This document shows, in pieces, positions 35,042 to 44,900 of a DNA stretch of 64,000 nucleotides. The notes under the pieces were generated by a model that did not search any database, was not told where the DNA came from, and saw nothing but the letters and a program-made list of their open reading frames with translations. The stretch comes from Kineosporia sp. NBRC 101731. GTDB taxonomy: Bacteria > Actinomycetota > Actinomycetes > Actinomycetales > Kineosporiaceae. The DNA is taken from positions 248,001 through 312,000 of the forward strand of contig NZ_BSTC01000002.1 in NCBI RefSeq assembly GCF_030269305.1, in the 5' to 3' direction. The position numbers and the translations under genes are program-made. Numbering within the stretch: position 1 is the stretch's first letter; each line of letters opens with the position of its first letter.

Positions 35042-36286
35042 TCAGTCCGCGGTGAGAGCAGGCGCCTGCAGGCGCAGGCAGAGAAAGACGCTCAGCAGTC
35101 CCAGTACCCCCGTCAGGGCCCACAGGGCTTCGGGTGCCAGCGCGTACAGGGCACCCCCGATGACGGGGCCGGCCCCGGTGCCGACCGTGTAGGCGGCGCC
35201 GTACAGCCCCTGGTACCGCCCCACCATCCCGGGCGGGGTCAGACTGGCCAGATGGGCCTGGGCGACGGAGGAGTAGAGCATCTCGCCGAACGTCCAGATG
35301 AGCACCGTCACCGCGAGCAGGGCCAGACCGGAGGTGAAGCCGGTCAGGGTGAGCCCGACACCGGTGAAGACGTTCCCGACAGCCAGCACGTTCTGCGGCT
35401 TGTACCGGGAGACCACACTGATGAGAGGCAGTTCCAGCAGCACCACGAGCAACCCGTTGAGACCCATCAGAAGGCCGAAGTCGCTCTCGTCCAAGTTGAT
35501 CTCGGTGACGTGCAGGGGAAGTCCGACCGTGGTCTGGATGTAGACGAACATCGCGAACACGGTCATCAGCAGGAATTGCCGCAGAGTCCGGTCGGCGAGC
35601 ACCTGGCGATACCCGGTGGTGGTCCCGCCCTGCGGTTCTTCGTCTTTCTGCGCGGTCTTCGCCTCGACCGCCGGCTCGGGCGAGCGGCGCAGCAGGATCG
35701 CGACGATGACGCCGAACACCAGAAGTGTGCCCGCCTCGGCGAGGAACAGCCCGACGTAGGAGATGGTGGCCACCACACCGCCCAGGACACCTCCCACGGC
35801 GGAGCCGATGTTCTGGGCGAACCGCAGCACCCCGAAGGCGGCGAGCCGTTGCTGCGGGTTCTTCACCGCGTCGATCACCACCGCCGCCATGGCCGGCCGG
35901 TAGATCTGCGAAATCACACCCATCAGGGCGATCACGATCAGGATGGCGGGTAGCCAGCCGAGAAACGGCACGATCGCCGTCAGGGCCGAGGTGGCGAGAA
36001 CGGACAGCAGGATGGACCGGCGCCAGCCGATGGTGTCGGTGAGGTACCCGCCCAGGACGTTGCCGAGCACTCGGCTCAGCCCGGCCACGCCGAGCACCAA
36101 CCCGGCGGTCCCGGCGGAAAAGCCGCGCTGGGTCAGGTAGAGCACGAGGAACACCGGCAGGAAGGTACCGATCTGGAGGATCAGCCCACCGAGGCTGATG
36201 ACCCAGACCCGGTTCGGCAGACCCCGGAGGGTGTCCCGGAATCGAGGTTCGCCGACGTCCGGTCGGACTGCACTTCTGGACAACAT
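35042..36286 (-). CDS. MFS exporter
   Basis: A 414-residue major facilitator with 12 predicted membrane helices and a central cytosolic loop (residues ~200-225, rich in Glu and Lys). The family motif between helices 2 and 3 is GGYLTDTIGWRRSILL. Single multidrug-type MFS genes inside biosynthetic clusters usually export the product and give self-protection; that is the likely role here. The ATG at 36286 has AGGAG close upstream (short spacing). Expression probably comes from the lysW-side promoter. Confidence 0.85.
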   Translation of the reverse strand: MLSRSAVRPDVGEPRFRDTLRGLPNRVWVISLGGLILQIGTFLPVFLVLYLTQRGFSAGTAGLVLGVAGLSRVLGNVLGGYLTDTIGWRRSILLSVLATSALTAIVPFLGWLPAILIVIALMGVISQIYRPAMAAVVIDAVKNPQQRLAAFGVLRFAQNIGSAVGGVLGGVVATISYVGLFLAEAGTLLVFGVIVAILLRRSPEPAVEAKTAQKDEEPQGGTTTGYRQVLADRTLRQFLLMTVFAMFVYIQTTVGLPLHVTEINLDESDFGLLMGLNGLLVVLLELPLISVVSRYKPQNVLAVGNVFTGVGLTLTGFTSGLALLAVTVLIWTFGEMLYSSVAQAHLASLTPPGMVGRYQGLYGAAYTVGTGAGPVIGGALYALAPEALWALTGVLGLLSVFLCLRLQAPALTAD

Positions 36287-36379
36287 GGCTCCTAGTCTCG
36301 GAACTCCCGGCGTAGAGCCGGAGGCGCGAATTCTCTCCTCATTCCGAAGCGGTATCAAACCGGCATTTCGCCGTGGCGA

Positions 36380-37651
36380 TCACCGCGTGACGCCGGCGTA
36401 GAGGTGGTCCTGCTCGAGCCGCCGCAGCGTGCGGTAATCAGCCTCGATCTGATCCGGATCGTCGGAAATCAGGATGACGTAACCCGGTTGGGTGGCGACG
36501 TCGATGGTGCGGGCCAGGGGCTCGCCTGCCGGGTGCGCCATCCGGGCCTCGGCGAACGACGGAAGTTCGCGCACCACAGCCAATTTCTCGTCGTCCGGAG
36601 CCGTACCCAGTTCGTGCGGATTGACCAGATGCACATAGCGCAGGTGCTGATTCACCCGATAGGCGATGTCCGGCAGGCGTTCGAGAGCGGCCGGGTCCGC
36701 CACCGACAGGGCGAGGAGATCGATCTGGTTGGTCCCGAAGCAGCGGTTACTGATCTCCGGGATCTGCCCCCCGCCCACCCGCGCGGCACACTCCACGAGC
36801 ACCGGCCCCCGGGCGGTCATCATGACCTCGGTGTGGGCGGCCCAGTGCCGGATGCCGAGGGCGTCGAGCACCTCCCGGACGTAGGAGTCCAGTTCACCGG
36901 CCACCGGATCCTCCGGTGCCAGCATCTCGTTGTAGTCGTAGATGATGTTCCCGCCGGCCAGCCGGTTCTTGTAGTACCGCCAGATCTCGGTGGTGTGGTG
37001 CCGCCCCTCACGACTCACGGTGTTGACGAAATACTCGTCCCCGTCGAGGAACTCCTGGGCGAGGACCTCGGTGTTGGGGCGGGCGTAGCGATCGGTCCCG
37101 GCCATGATCTTCCGGTGGACGGCCCGGACCTGCTCCCCGGACGAACAGGCCACCACGTTGTCGGTACCGGCGCTGGACACCGGTTTCAGGACGACCGGGT
37201 ACCCGGCGGTCCGCTCCGCCCACCCGACGATCTCGTCGGCGTCGGAAGAGACCATGGTGTCCGCGTGCCTGCGTCCGGACTCCCGCAGGGCCAGGACCAT
37301 CTCGTACTTGTTCCGGCGCGCCGTCGTGCGGGCCGTGCCGTTGCCGGGGGTACCGAGCTCCGCGGAGAGCCGATCAGCCAGCTCCACACCCGACTCACCG
37401 CCGGCGATCACCCACCCGACATCGAGCCCGCGCAGCTGCGACACCGTGGCGGCAAGGTCGCCATGATGCCTGATGTTGGCAAAAAACCCTTCGGGAAAAG
37501 GTAATTTGGCCATGAAGACATCAGGGCTCGGAGACTGCACGTGGACGGCCTCAAGACCGAGCCGTTGCACCGCGGGCAGCATGAGCCGCCCCAGGGAGAG
37601 AGCGTCGACGAACGCCACCCGCTGCCTTCGTCCATGAGTACTGGTCGGCAT
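36380..37651 (-). CDS. ATP-grasp carboxylate-amine ligase (L-amino acid ligase type)
   Basis: A 423-residue ATP-grasp enzyme. ATP-binding Lys is in PVVLKPVSSAGTDNV, a lid-type strand in EVLAQEFLDGDEYFVNTV, and the Mg-binding Glu segment in VLVECAARVGGG. It should activate a carboxylate as acyl-phosphate and form an amide with an amine, as in bacilysin-type dipeptide synthesis. It starts 2 bases after the LysZ-like gene stop and is thus tied to the carrier-protein operon. It is a candidate for joining the AmCP-derived amino acid to another residue. Confidence 0.88.
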   Translation of the reverse strand: MPTSTHGRRQRVAFVDALSLGRLMLPAVQRLGLEAVHVQSPSPDVFMAKLPFPEGFFANIRHHGDLAATVSQLRGLDVGWVIAGGESGVELADRLSAELGTPGNGTARTTARRNKYEMVLALRESGRRHADTMVSSDADEIVGWAERTAGYPVVLKPVSSAGTDNVVACSSGEQVRAVHRKIMAGTDRYARPNTEVLAQEFLDGDEYFVNTVSREGRHHTTEIWRYYKNRLAGGNIIYDYNEMLAPEDPVAGELDSYVREVLDALGIRHWAAHTEVMMTARGPVLVECAARVGGGQIPEISNRCFGTNQIDLLALSVADPAALERLPDIAYRVNQHLRYVHLVNPHELGTAPDDEKLAVVRELPSFAEARMAHPAGEPLARTIDVATQPGYVILISDDPDQIEADYRTLRRLEQDHLYAGVTR

Positions 37652-37653
37652 CC

Positions 37654-38505
37654 TCAGCCACCTTCTTCGTCGTGGGAGCGATCCCTGATCGCCACCGTGG
37701 TTCCGGAACCGGCCAGCGCCCGGCCGACCGGATGGGGCACCCGCCCGTCCGCGATCTGGACGCAGGCGACCCCACCGGCCAGAGCCTCGCGCGCCGCAAC
37801 AAGTTTGAGCGCCATACCACCACCGACGGCGCCACCGGGAGCGCCGCTGGGTGGCACTTCGTAGGCACTCAGCAGGCTGGTCTCGTCGCCGGGGTCTGCG
37901 AGCAGGCCCGGTGCCCCGGTCAGGAGCACCAGGCGGTCTGCCCGCAGGGCCGCCGCGAGAGCCGCCGCCGCGCGGTCGGCGTCGACGTTCACCGGACGTC
38001 CACTCTCGTCGATCGCCGGTGGCGAGACCACCGGCACGAAGCCGGCCGCCAGGAGAGTCTGCACCAGTTCGGTGCGTACCTCACCGAGCCGCCCACTGAG
38101 GTTGTCCCGCACCACGGTCGTCCGGCCGTCCACCACGGCCCGCACGGCGGTCTTGCGACGGGCCTGCAGCATGCCCCCGTCCAGGCCGGTGAGGCCCACG
38201 GCCGCAACCCCCCGGCGGGAGAGTTCCGCGACGATCCCCGGCTTGACCGATCCGGCCAGGGCCAGCACGACCACCTCCAGCGTGGCCGGGTCGGTGTACC
38301 GGGTGGACACCTGGTCCGGAGCGACGAGAGTGCGTTGGGGTACGTCGAGTTTTTCGGCCAGACGCGCAATTTCCCCCGATCCCCCGTGAACCAGGAGGAT
38401 CGAGTGCCCCTGGGCCACGAGCCGGGCGACGTCGGCACAGACGCCGGCGATGTCGACGGCCGGGTTGCCACCGCACTTGATCACCGTCAACGGTCTGGTG
38501 GTCAC
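37654..38505 (-). CDS. lysZ: LysZ-like [AmCP]-glutamate kinase (acetylglutamate kinase family)
   Basis: A 283-residue amino-acid kinase. The nucleotide motif is VIKCGGNPAV, the substrate loop LLVHGGSGEIARL, and the C-terminal nucleotide-binding part GGGMALKLVAA. LysZ proteins phosphorylate the side-chain carboxyl of an amino acid whose alpha-amine is masked on LysW. ArgB acting on free N-acetylglutamate is the look-alike, but the adjacent LysW and LysY-type genes and absence of argJ, argD and argF argue for the carrier-protein version. The predicted product is [LysW]-glutamyl phosphate. Confidence 0.88.
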   Translation of the reverse strand: MTTRPLTVIKCGGNPAVDIAGVCADVARLVAQGHSILLVHGGSGEIARLAEKLDVPQRTLVAPDQVSTRYTDPATLEVVVLALAGSVKPGIVAELSRRGVAAVGLTGLDGGMLQARRKTAVRAVVDGRTTVVRDNLSGRLGEVRTELVQTLLAAGFVPVVSPPAIDESGRPVNVDADRAAAALAAALRADRLVLLTGAPGLLADPGDETSLLSAYEVPPSGAPGGAVGGGMALKLVAAREALAGGVACVQIADGRVPHPVGRALAGSGTTVAIRDRSHDEEGG

Positions 38506-38527
38506 GGTCTTCTCCAGTTCACCGAAA

Positions 38528-39553
38528 TCAGATGGGATGCAGGCCGGGAAAGGTGAGGCCGAGGTTCTCGGGCCGACCCATCCGGATATTCATGCACTGG
38601 ACCGCGTTTCCCGCGCCTCCCTTCATCAGGTTGTCCAGTGCCGCGATGACGACCAACCGCCCGGTCTTCTCGTCGTGGGCAAATCCGACGTCGCAGAAGT
38701 TCGATCCCAGAAGGATCTTCGGCTCCGGATACCGGAAGGTGCCCCGCCGGTGAGCGACCAGGCGCACGAACGGCTCGTCCTGATAGCTCTCCCGGAAGGC
38801 CCGGCGCACCGCCGAGAGGTCCACACCGGGGCACAGGGTGACGTGACCGATCGTCTGAACGCCCCGCACCGCCTCCACCCCGGTCGCCGTCATCATCGTC
38901 GGGATGCCCGTGTGCCGGGCGATCTCGGCCTCGTGCCGATGCCCGGTCGGAGCGAAGACCCGCATCGCACCACTACGTTCGGCGTGCAGGTTGCCTTCCC
39001 CCGCGGTGGCCCCGGAACCGCTGGAACCGGTCCGGGCGTCGAACCGGGCCGACCGCTCGACCAGTCCCCGCACCGCGAGGGGGTGCAACGCCAGGATGCC
39101 CGCCATCGCCATGCAACCGGGCATACTGACCCGGTCGGCACCGCGCAGGCGTTCTCGGTGAAGCTCCGGGATCCCCGGTACGAAGTCGCCGAGCAGATGC
39201 GGGGCGACGTGCGATGTCCCGTAGTACTGCTCGAAGACTCCGGGGTCGTCCAGCCGGAAGTCACCCGTGAGGTCGATGACCTGCTTCGCCCGGCCGGCCC
39301 AGGTGTCGATCTGGGTCATGGCCGAGCGGTGCGGCAGCGACAGGAACACCGTGTCGCAGTCGCTCACCTCGTCGGCCGAGCAGAACGTCTGGTCGGTGAC
39401 CGAGCGCAGGTTCGGGTGCACGCCGTCGACCCGTTTGCCGGCGAACCGGGACGACACCGCGCTCACCGCCTCGACCTCGGGATGGCCGAGCAGCAGACGC
39501 AGCAGTTCACCACCGATGTAGCCGGCCGCGCCGACCACCGCTACCCGGGCCAC
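38528..39553 (-). CDS. lysY: LysY/ArgC-like [AmCP]-glutamyl-phosphate reductase
   Basis: A 341-residue reductase. The NADP motif is GAAGYIGGELLRLLL, the nucleophile Cys147 is in SMPGCMAMAG, and the active-site histidine is in GHRHEAEI. It reduces the acyl-phosphate made by the LysZ-like kinase to the semialdehyde while the substrate stays on LysW. Basic patches that contact acidic LysW are plausible but not proven. It lies 40 bp after lysW and 22 bp before lysZ, an operon order that occurs in several AmCP clusters. Confidence 0.88.
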   Translation of the reverse strand: MARVAVVGAAGYIGGELLRLLLGHPEVEAVSAVSSRFAGKRVDGVHPNLRSVTDQTFCSADEVSDCDTVFLSLPHRSAMTQIDTWAGRAKQVIDLTGDFRLDDPGVFEQYYGTSHVAPHLLGDFVPGIPELHRERLRGADRVSMPGCMAMAGILALHPLAVRGLVERSARFDARTGSSGSGATAGEGNLHAERSGAMRVFAPTGHRHEAEIARHTGIPTMMTATGVEAVRGVQTIGHVTLCPGVDLSAVRRAFRESYQDEPFVRLVAHRRGTFRYPEPKILLGSNFCDVGFAHDEKTGRLVVIAALDNLMKGGAGNAVQCMNIRMGRPENLGLTFPGLHPI

Positions 39554-39593
39554 TACCGGCCGCCCGGGAGATTCAGCTGCTCGTGCTCAATCA

Positions 39594-39773
39594 TTACTCT
39601 CCCCAGTCCTCTTCGACCTCGGGCGCCAGGGCGAGCACGGTCGGGGCCAGGGCCACGATCTCCAGTTCACTGCGGCAACCGGCACAGTCGATGATCTCGT
39701 TGAGCCGCACCGACTGACTGATCCGGACCTCGTCCTCGCACTCGGGACAGGCCTGCAGGGTGGTCATGGTCAT
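39594..39773 (-). CDS. lysW: LysW-type amino-group carrier protein (AmCP)
   Basis: A 59-residue acidic protein. The zinc ribbon uses Cys9 and Cys12 (CPEC) with Cys30 and Cys33 (CAGC), and the C-terminus is EEDWGE, the defining LysW end whose terminal glutamate forms an isopeptide bond with the substrate amine. It carries and protects glutamate-derived intermediates through the LysX, LysZ, LysY, transketolase and aminotransferase steps. GGAAGGA lies 9 bases before the ATG at 39773; the second in-frame ATG at 39767 is less well spaced. First gene of the long leftward run. Lysine biosynthesis by aminoadipate is unlikely because no homocitrate-branch genes are present. Confidence 0.95.
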   Translation of the reverse strand: MTMTTLQACPECEDEVRISQSVRLNEIIDCAGCRSELEIVALAPTVLALAPEVEEDWGE

Positions 39774-39994
39774 CGGGGAAATTCCTTCCGCTTGGTCCGC
39801 CTCATCGAGAAAGACGCTACGTGGCAGCGAGTTCGGGTACGTCCGCGACAAGTTCAAGCAGGACTCGACGGAGGGCTTACTTTCCCGGCGAGAAGTCATC
39901 GTCCCGATTACCCGGGCCAATTTCCGCGCGTGCGAGCCTGGCTGAAATTCACGTTCCCTGTTCTCCCCGAAGTCCCCGAGCTGGAGGTTCCAGC
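39774..39994. promoter_or_regulatory. Divergent promoter region between lysW and the rightward ligase/regulator run
   Basis: 221 bp with no gene, flanked by ribosome-binding sites for lysW (minus) and the ATP-grasp gene (plus). It must hold two outward promoters. I cannot assign a clear -10/-35 pair or a SARP direct repeat by eye. Confidence 0.6.
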
Positions 39995-41206
39995 ATGAAA
40001 CCCGTTGTTGTCCTTTCCCAATGGGGTGCCGGCGGTGTGGTTCTCGCCGCCGCGCAGTTACGGGCCCGCGGTCTGCGGTCGGTCTTGGTCTCCGAACTGC
40101 CCGACCACCGCTGGCGCCATCTGTGCGACGACCACGTCCTGATGGACTGGGCCACCGAGGACGTGTCCACCCTGATCTCCCGGCTCGACCAGCGCGGGAT
40201 CGTCCCCGTCGCCGTCGTCAACCTGGTGGAGCCGCTCATTCACTGGCAGCAGGAGCTGAGCGCCCACTACGGCCTCCCCGGGGCCGGTGGCGGCCTCACG
40301 TCGCTGGCCAGCAAGACGCTGGTGCGTGAACAGATGCGGACACTCGGGCTGTCCACCGTGCGCTTCTGCAGCGATCCGGCGGAGGTCGACTTCTTCCCGG
40401 CGATCGTCAAGCCCGCCAGCGGCTCATCGGCCTCGTGGCTGGTGCGGCTGCTGCACGACCACAACGATCTGCTGGCCTACCAGCGCCTCCTGGCCGAGCG
40501 CGATCTCGCCGGCACCGACCTGATCTTCGAGGAGTACCTGCCCGGTACCGAGTTCTCCCTGGACGGGCCGGTCGTCGACGGGATCTTCCATCCGGTGCTG
40601 GCGGTCGAGAAGCCCGACCACGACGAGATCCGGCACCACGACGCCGGTCTGCGGATCCACCCGCCCCAGGACGAGCACGTCCGGGCCGGTGTGAGCGCCC
40701 TGCGCGACAGCCTCAGCGCACTGTGCACCCACCTGCGGCTGGACTCCGTCTGGCTACACGTCGAAGGCCGGTCGAACGCAGACGGCAGGACCGAGCTGGT
40801 GGAGATCAACCCCCGGTTCGGCGGAGGCATGTACTACACGGCGATCCGGGAGGCGACCGGCATCGATGCGATGGAGGCGGTCCTGGCCATGTTGCTGGGT
40901 GAGTTCACGCTGGGGCCGGCCCGGCCTCGGCACCAGGGGGCGATGCTCGGCTGGGTCGACGTGGAGGCCGACGAGATCGGCCGGGTCGAGATCAGCACGA
41001 CGGCCGACGACCTGCGGTCATTCCCCTTCGTGATCGACGCGGACGTCGTCGACGGGTACCAGGCCACCGACATGGAGAAGGAGAACTACTTCCTGCGGTT
41101 CGCCATGACCGCCGATTCGGTGGACGAGTTGCGGGCCCGGGCGGCCGACGTGCTGGCCTCGGTCGACTACCGCATCGTCGCCCCGGGGACGGAGGACCGA
41201 CGATGA
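39995..41206 (+). CDS. ATP-grasp carboxylate-amine ligase
   Basis: A 403-residue ATP-grasp enzyme. ATP-binding Lys is in FPAIVKPASGSSASWLV and the metal ligands in ELVEINPRFGGGMYYT. Its N-terminal domain (VVVLSQWGAGGVVLAA) is glycine-rich like PurK and carnosine-synthase-type ligases. GGAGG lies 8 bases before the ATG at 39995; upstream starts have no support. It is the first gene of the rightward run and overlaps the DUF1062 gene by four bases. It forms an amide or isopeptide bond in the product or on a carrier; the substrates are unknown. Confidence 0.88.
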   Translation: MKPVVVLSQWGAGGVVLAAAQLRARGLRSVLVSELPDHRWRHLCDDHVLMDWATEDVSTLISRLDQRGIVPVAVVNLVEPLIHWQQELSAHYGLPGAGGGLTSLASKTLVREQMRTLGLSTVRFCSDPAEVDFFPAIVKPASGSSASWLVRLLHDHNDLLAYQRLLAERDLAGTDLIFEEYLPGTEFSLDGPVVDGIFHPVLAVEKPDHDEIRHHDAGLRIHPPQDEHVRAGVSALRDSLSALCTHLRLDSVWLHVEGRSNADGRTELVEINPRFGGGMYYTAIREATGIDAMEAVLAMLLGEFTLGPARPRHQGAMLGWVDVEADEIGRVEISTTADDLRSFPFVIDADVVDGYQATDMEKENYFLRFAMTADSVDELRARAADVLASVDYRIVAPGTEDRR

Positions 41207-41781
41207 GCGCCGGGACGATGAGCCCGCCGATCGCGGCGACCTGGGAGATCCGCCGCACCCGGCTTCCCCTGGTCCGGCGGCGCTGCCCGGACTGCCGGAG
41301 CCGGACGGCGCAGGCCTCGGGCAAGTTCCGGGTCAACGCCAGCGCCAAGTTGCTGGACGTGTGGCTGCTGCTGCACTGCACCGGTTGCGAACGCACCTCG
41401 AAGGTGACCGTCATCGAACGGTCCGCCACGATCGCCCACCACCTGCTCGTCCGGTTCGAGAACAACGATCCCGACCTGATCGCGCAGGTGCTGCTCGACC
41501 CGGCGACCGCCCACCGGAACCACTTCGCCCTCGACTGGGGCAACTCGTGGGAGGTCGTCACCGATCCGGATGCCTCCTGGCAGCATCCCGGCACCTTCCG
41601 CGTCACGTTCGCCGACCCGATCCCGCTGCGTCCCGCCCGGCTGATCGCCGCGGGCCTGCGCATATCCCGGAACAAGGCTGAGGAACTGCTGGACACCCGG
41701 GTGATCGAGCTGTCCGGCGAGCTCGGTACCAAGATCCGCAGCACTTTCGAGTTCACCACGGCCTCGGTGCTGAGCGACTGA
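41203..41781 (+). CDS. DUF1062-like zinc-ribbon protein
   Basis: A 192-residue protein. Near its N-terminus CPDC and CTGC form a zinc ribbon, framing the DUF1062 signature SGKFRVNASAKLLDVWLL. The family has no known function. Here it is translationally coupled (ATGA) to an ATP-grasp ligase inside a carrier-protein pathway. It may bind LysW or the ligase, or be regulatory; both are guesses. GGAGGA precedes the ATG by 6 bases. Confidence 0.75.
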   Translation: MSAGTMSPPIAATWEIRRTRLPLVRRRCPDCRSRTAQASGKFRVNASAKLLDVWLLLHCTGCERTSKVTVIERSATIAHHLLVRFENNDPDLIAQVLLDPATAHRNHFALDWGNSWEVVTDPDASWQHPGTFRVTFADPIPLRPARLIAAGLRISRNKAEELLDTRVIELSGELGTKIRSTFEFTTASVLSD

Positions 41782-41936
41782 TCCCCTCCCCCGGCCTGCT
41801 GTGAAGAGATTCTGCAGACTTGAACTCTTGAGTACACTCTGCGGTAGCACTGACTTCAGGGGGACGAACGTCGGCGCGGGACGAGACAGATCGCGTGGTC
41901 GGTCTGCCTTGTCTCGGCAGTAGGCAGGGGGAATGA

Positions 41937-44900
41937 GTGGGGCCCGCGACATCGCCGAACAGCGCTAACAACCTAGATCCTCGTCCCGGATTCTTCATCC
42001 TGGGATCTTTGGAAGTCCACCTCGGCAACGTTCTGGAGTCCTTCAAGGGCGCACTGCAGCAGCGTGTTCTGGTGATGCTTCTCCTGGAGACCGGCCGGGT
42101 CGTGCCGGTCTCCCGGCTGGTGACGGCTGTCTGGAACGAGGAACCACCGGACAGCGCCGAGCACCAGGTGCGCAAGGCGGTGGCCAAGCTGCGCAGTCGG
42201 CTCCCGCACGGTCGCGACATCATCGTCACCGACGGCCCAGGGTACCGCGCCGTCGTCGACGCCGAGCAGCTCGACCTGCTGCGCTACCAGAAACTGCTGC
42301 GGCAGGCCCGGGAGTCGCTGAACGGCGGGGAGTCGCAGCAAGCCGTCGCGCAGTTGCGCGAGGCCCTGGCGCTGTGGCGAGGACCGGTGCTGGCCGGCTC
42401 CGGTGGTCATGTGGTCGATGCCGCCTCGACCGTTCTGGAGGAGCAGCGGCTCAGCGCCGCCGAGCAGTTGTACGAGTTACGCATCGCCTCGGGCGAGGCG
42501 ACCGAGGTCACCGGCGAACTCCGCGCCCTGGTCGATGAGAATCCGCTGCGGGAGACCCTGCGCCACCAGCTGATGCTCGCGCTCTACCAGTCCGGGCAGC
42601 AGGCCGCCGCACTCGACGAGTTCGCCCGGGCCCGTGGCCATCTCGCGGACGAGCTGGGTATCGACCCGGGATCCGGGCTGATCGACCTGCACGATCGGAT
42701 GCTGCGCCAGGATCCGTCCCTGAGCCGGCCGGAACGCTCCGAGCCCCGCACCCGCCGCCCGCCACGCACGCCTGCGGTGCCCGACCAGACCGACGAGGCG
42801 CCGTACACGTTGCCGTTCGACGTGCCCGATTTCTCAGGCCGTACCGCCGAACTGCAGTGGATCCACCAGGCGGCCGACCGCGGCCCGAAGACCAGGCCCA
42901 CGGTCCTGGCGCTCGACGGTATGGGCGGCGGCGGTAAGACCGCCCTGGCGGTCCACGCCGCCCACCACCTGGCCCAGGACTACCCGGACGGCAGTCTCTT
43001 CATCGACCTGCACGGCTTCACCGCAGGTCAGAAGCCCCTCAGCGCATTCCAGGCGCAAGGCGACCTGCTCGCTGCGGCGGGTATCGCCAGCGACGAGATC
43101 CTCATCCTGCCGGCCGGCCGGGCCGCCCGCTGGCAGTCCTACATGCGAGGACGGCGCATGCTGCTCGTCCTCGACAACGCCTCGGCCTCCGAGCAGGTGC
43201 GGGCCCTGATCCCGGCCTCGTCGGACACGCTGGTCCTGGTCACCAGCCGTTCCCGGCTGACCGGACTGGACGGGGTCGAGTGGCATTCCGTGGGTGCTCT
43301 CGCGGAGCCGGACAGCCATCAGCTCCTGCGCAGCACCCTTGATCCCGATCGCATCGCGAGGGAACCGGACGCCGCCGCCGAACTGCTGCGCCTGTGTGGC
43401 GGGCTGCCCCTGGCGGTCCGGATCGCAGCGGCCCGGCTGGCCAACCGTCCGCACTGGACCATCCAGAAACTGGTCGAACGGTTGCGGCACCACGACCGGC
43501 GCCTGGACGAGCTCACCAGTGAGGGCCGAGGAGTCGCGGGCGCGCTGCTGCTGTCGTACCAGGCCATGCCGCCCGAGCAGCAGAAAGTCTTCCGCACCCT
43601 GGGATTCCACCCCGGACGGCACCTCGACATCGACGAGGCCGCCGCGCTGCTGGACGTGGACAGTCTCACGGCTGAGAACGACCTGGACGAACTGGTCGAC
43701 GTGCGTCTGCTGGAGGCCACCGACTCCGGGCTCTACCGGATGCACGACCTGGTCCGCAGCTTCGTGCAGCGGGTCTCCCAGGACGAGAAGGCGGACGACG
43801 ACGGGCTGGCGGTGGAACGCCTGCTGGACCACTACCTGATCGCGGCCGAACGCAGCTGCGACACCCTGTTTCCCGGACGGCGCACCTTCGGACGGCGCGA
43901 GGGAAGCGGCCGGGGCACCGACGATCTCGACCACAAGGACACCGCACTGCAGTGGCTGGACCAGCACCGCGACAGCCTGCTCGCCGCGGTGGACACCGCC
44001 TACGACCGGGGACTGCTGTGGCACGCCGCCCGGCTGCCGCGTGAGGTCGGTTTCCACTCCAGCATCCGCGGCTACGACGTGCTCGCGAACGCGGCCCTGG
44101 AGAAGGGGGTCAGCGCGTCGCGGCAGCTCGGGGACAAGTCCCTGACCCGGCTGAACCTGATGAATCTGGCCATGGGCCGGTGGCGGCTGGGTGAGCTGCG
44201 CGACGCGGTCGTGCGGCTGGAGGAGGCCGTCGACCTGGCCCTGGAGATGCAGGACCGGCACAGCGAGGCCGAGTGCCGGGCCCGGCTGGGACAGGCGTGC
44301 AACAGCATGGGCGAGCTGGAACGCGGGCTGGACCTGTGCCAGGAGGCCAACGCGCGGGCCCAGGAGCTCGGGTTCCCCCGGCTCGAGGGCTCGTCGCTGA
44401 GCACGCTGAGCCTGATCCAGGTGCGGTTGGCCCGCTACGAGGAGGCCGAGGAGTCCGCCGGGCGGGCGGTGGCCATCTTCGACACGCTCGAGGAGATCCA
44501 GCTCTCCGTCGACGCGTTGAGCAATCTCTCCCAGGCGGTCGAAGGGCTGGGCCGCTTCGAGGAGGCGCTGGTCTGGGCCGACGCGGCGCTGGAGCGGTGC
44601 CGGCGGATGAGCATGCCCTCCGTGCTGCCGCTCGTCCTCGCCCGCCGGGCCGACGCGCTGACCCGTCTGGGGAAGCTCGACGAGGCCGCGGACACAGCCG
44701 GCCAGGCCCTCGACAAGGCCGCCAAGAGCACCGGCGACATCCATCGGGCCGTCGTGCATCTCGCGGCCGGACGGGTGATGTATGCCCAGGGCGACCTCGA
44801 CACGGCGCGGGCGCAGCAGCTCCTGGCGCACGAGATCGCCTGCCGGATGGAGTTGCGGTACGACGAGGCCTGCGCGCTGTGGGGTCTGGCCCGTACGGAA

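Noticed and set aside
37654-39553. Arginine biosynthesis genes argB and argC
   Set aside because: A LysW gene lies 40 bp upstream, and no argJ, argD, argF or argG is present; the carrier-protein version explains the block better.
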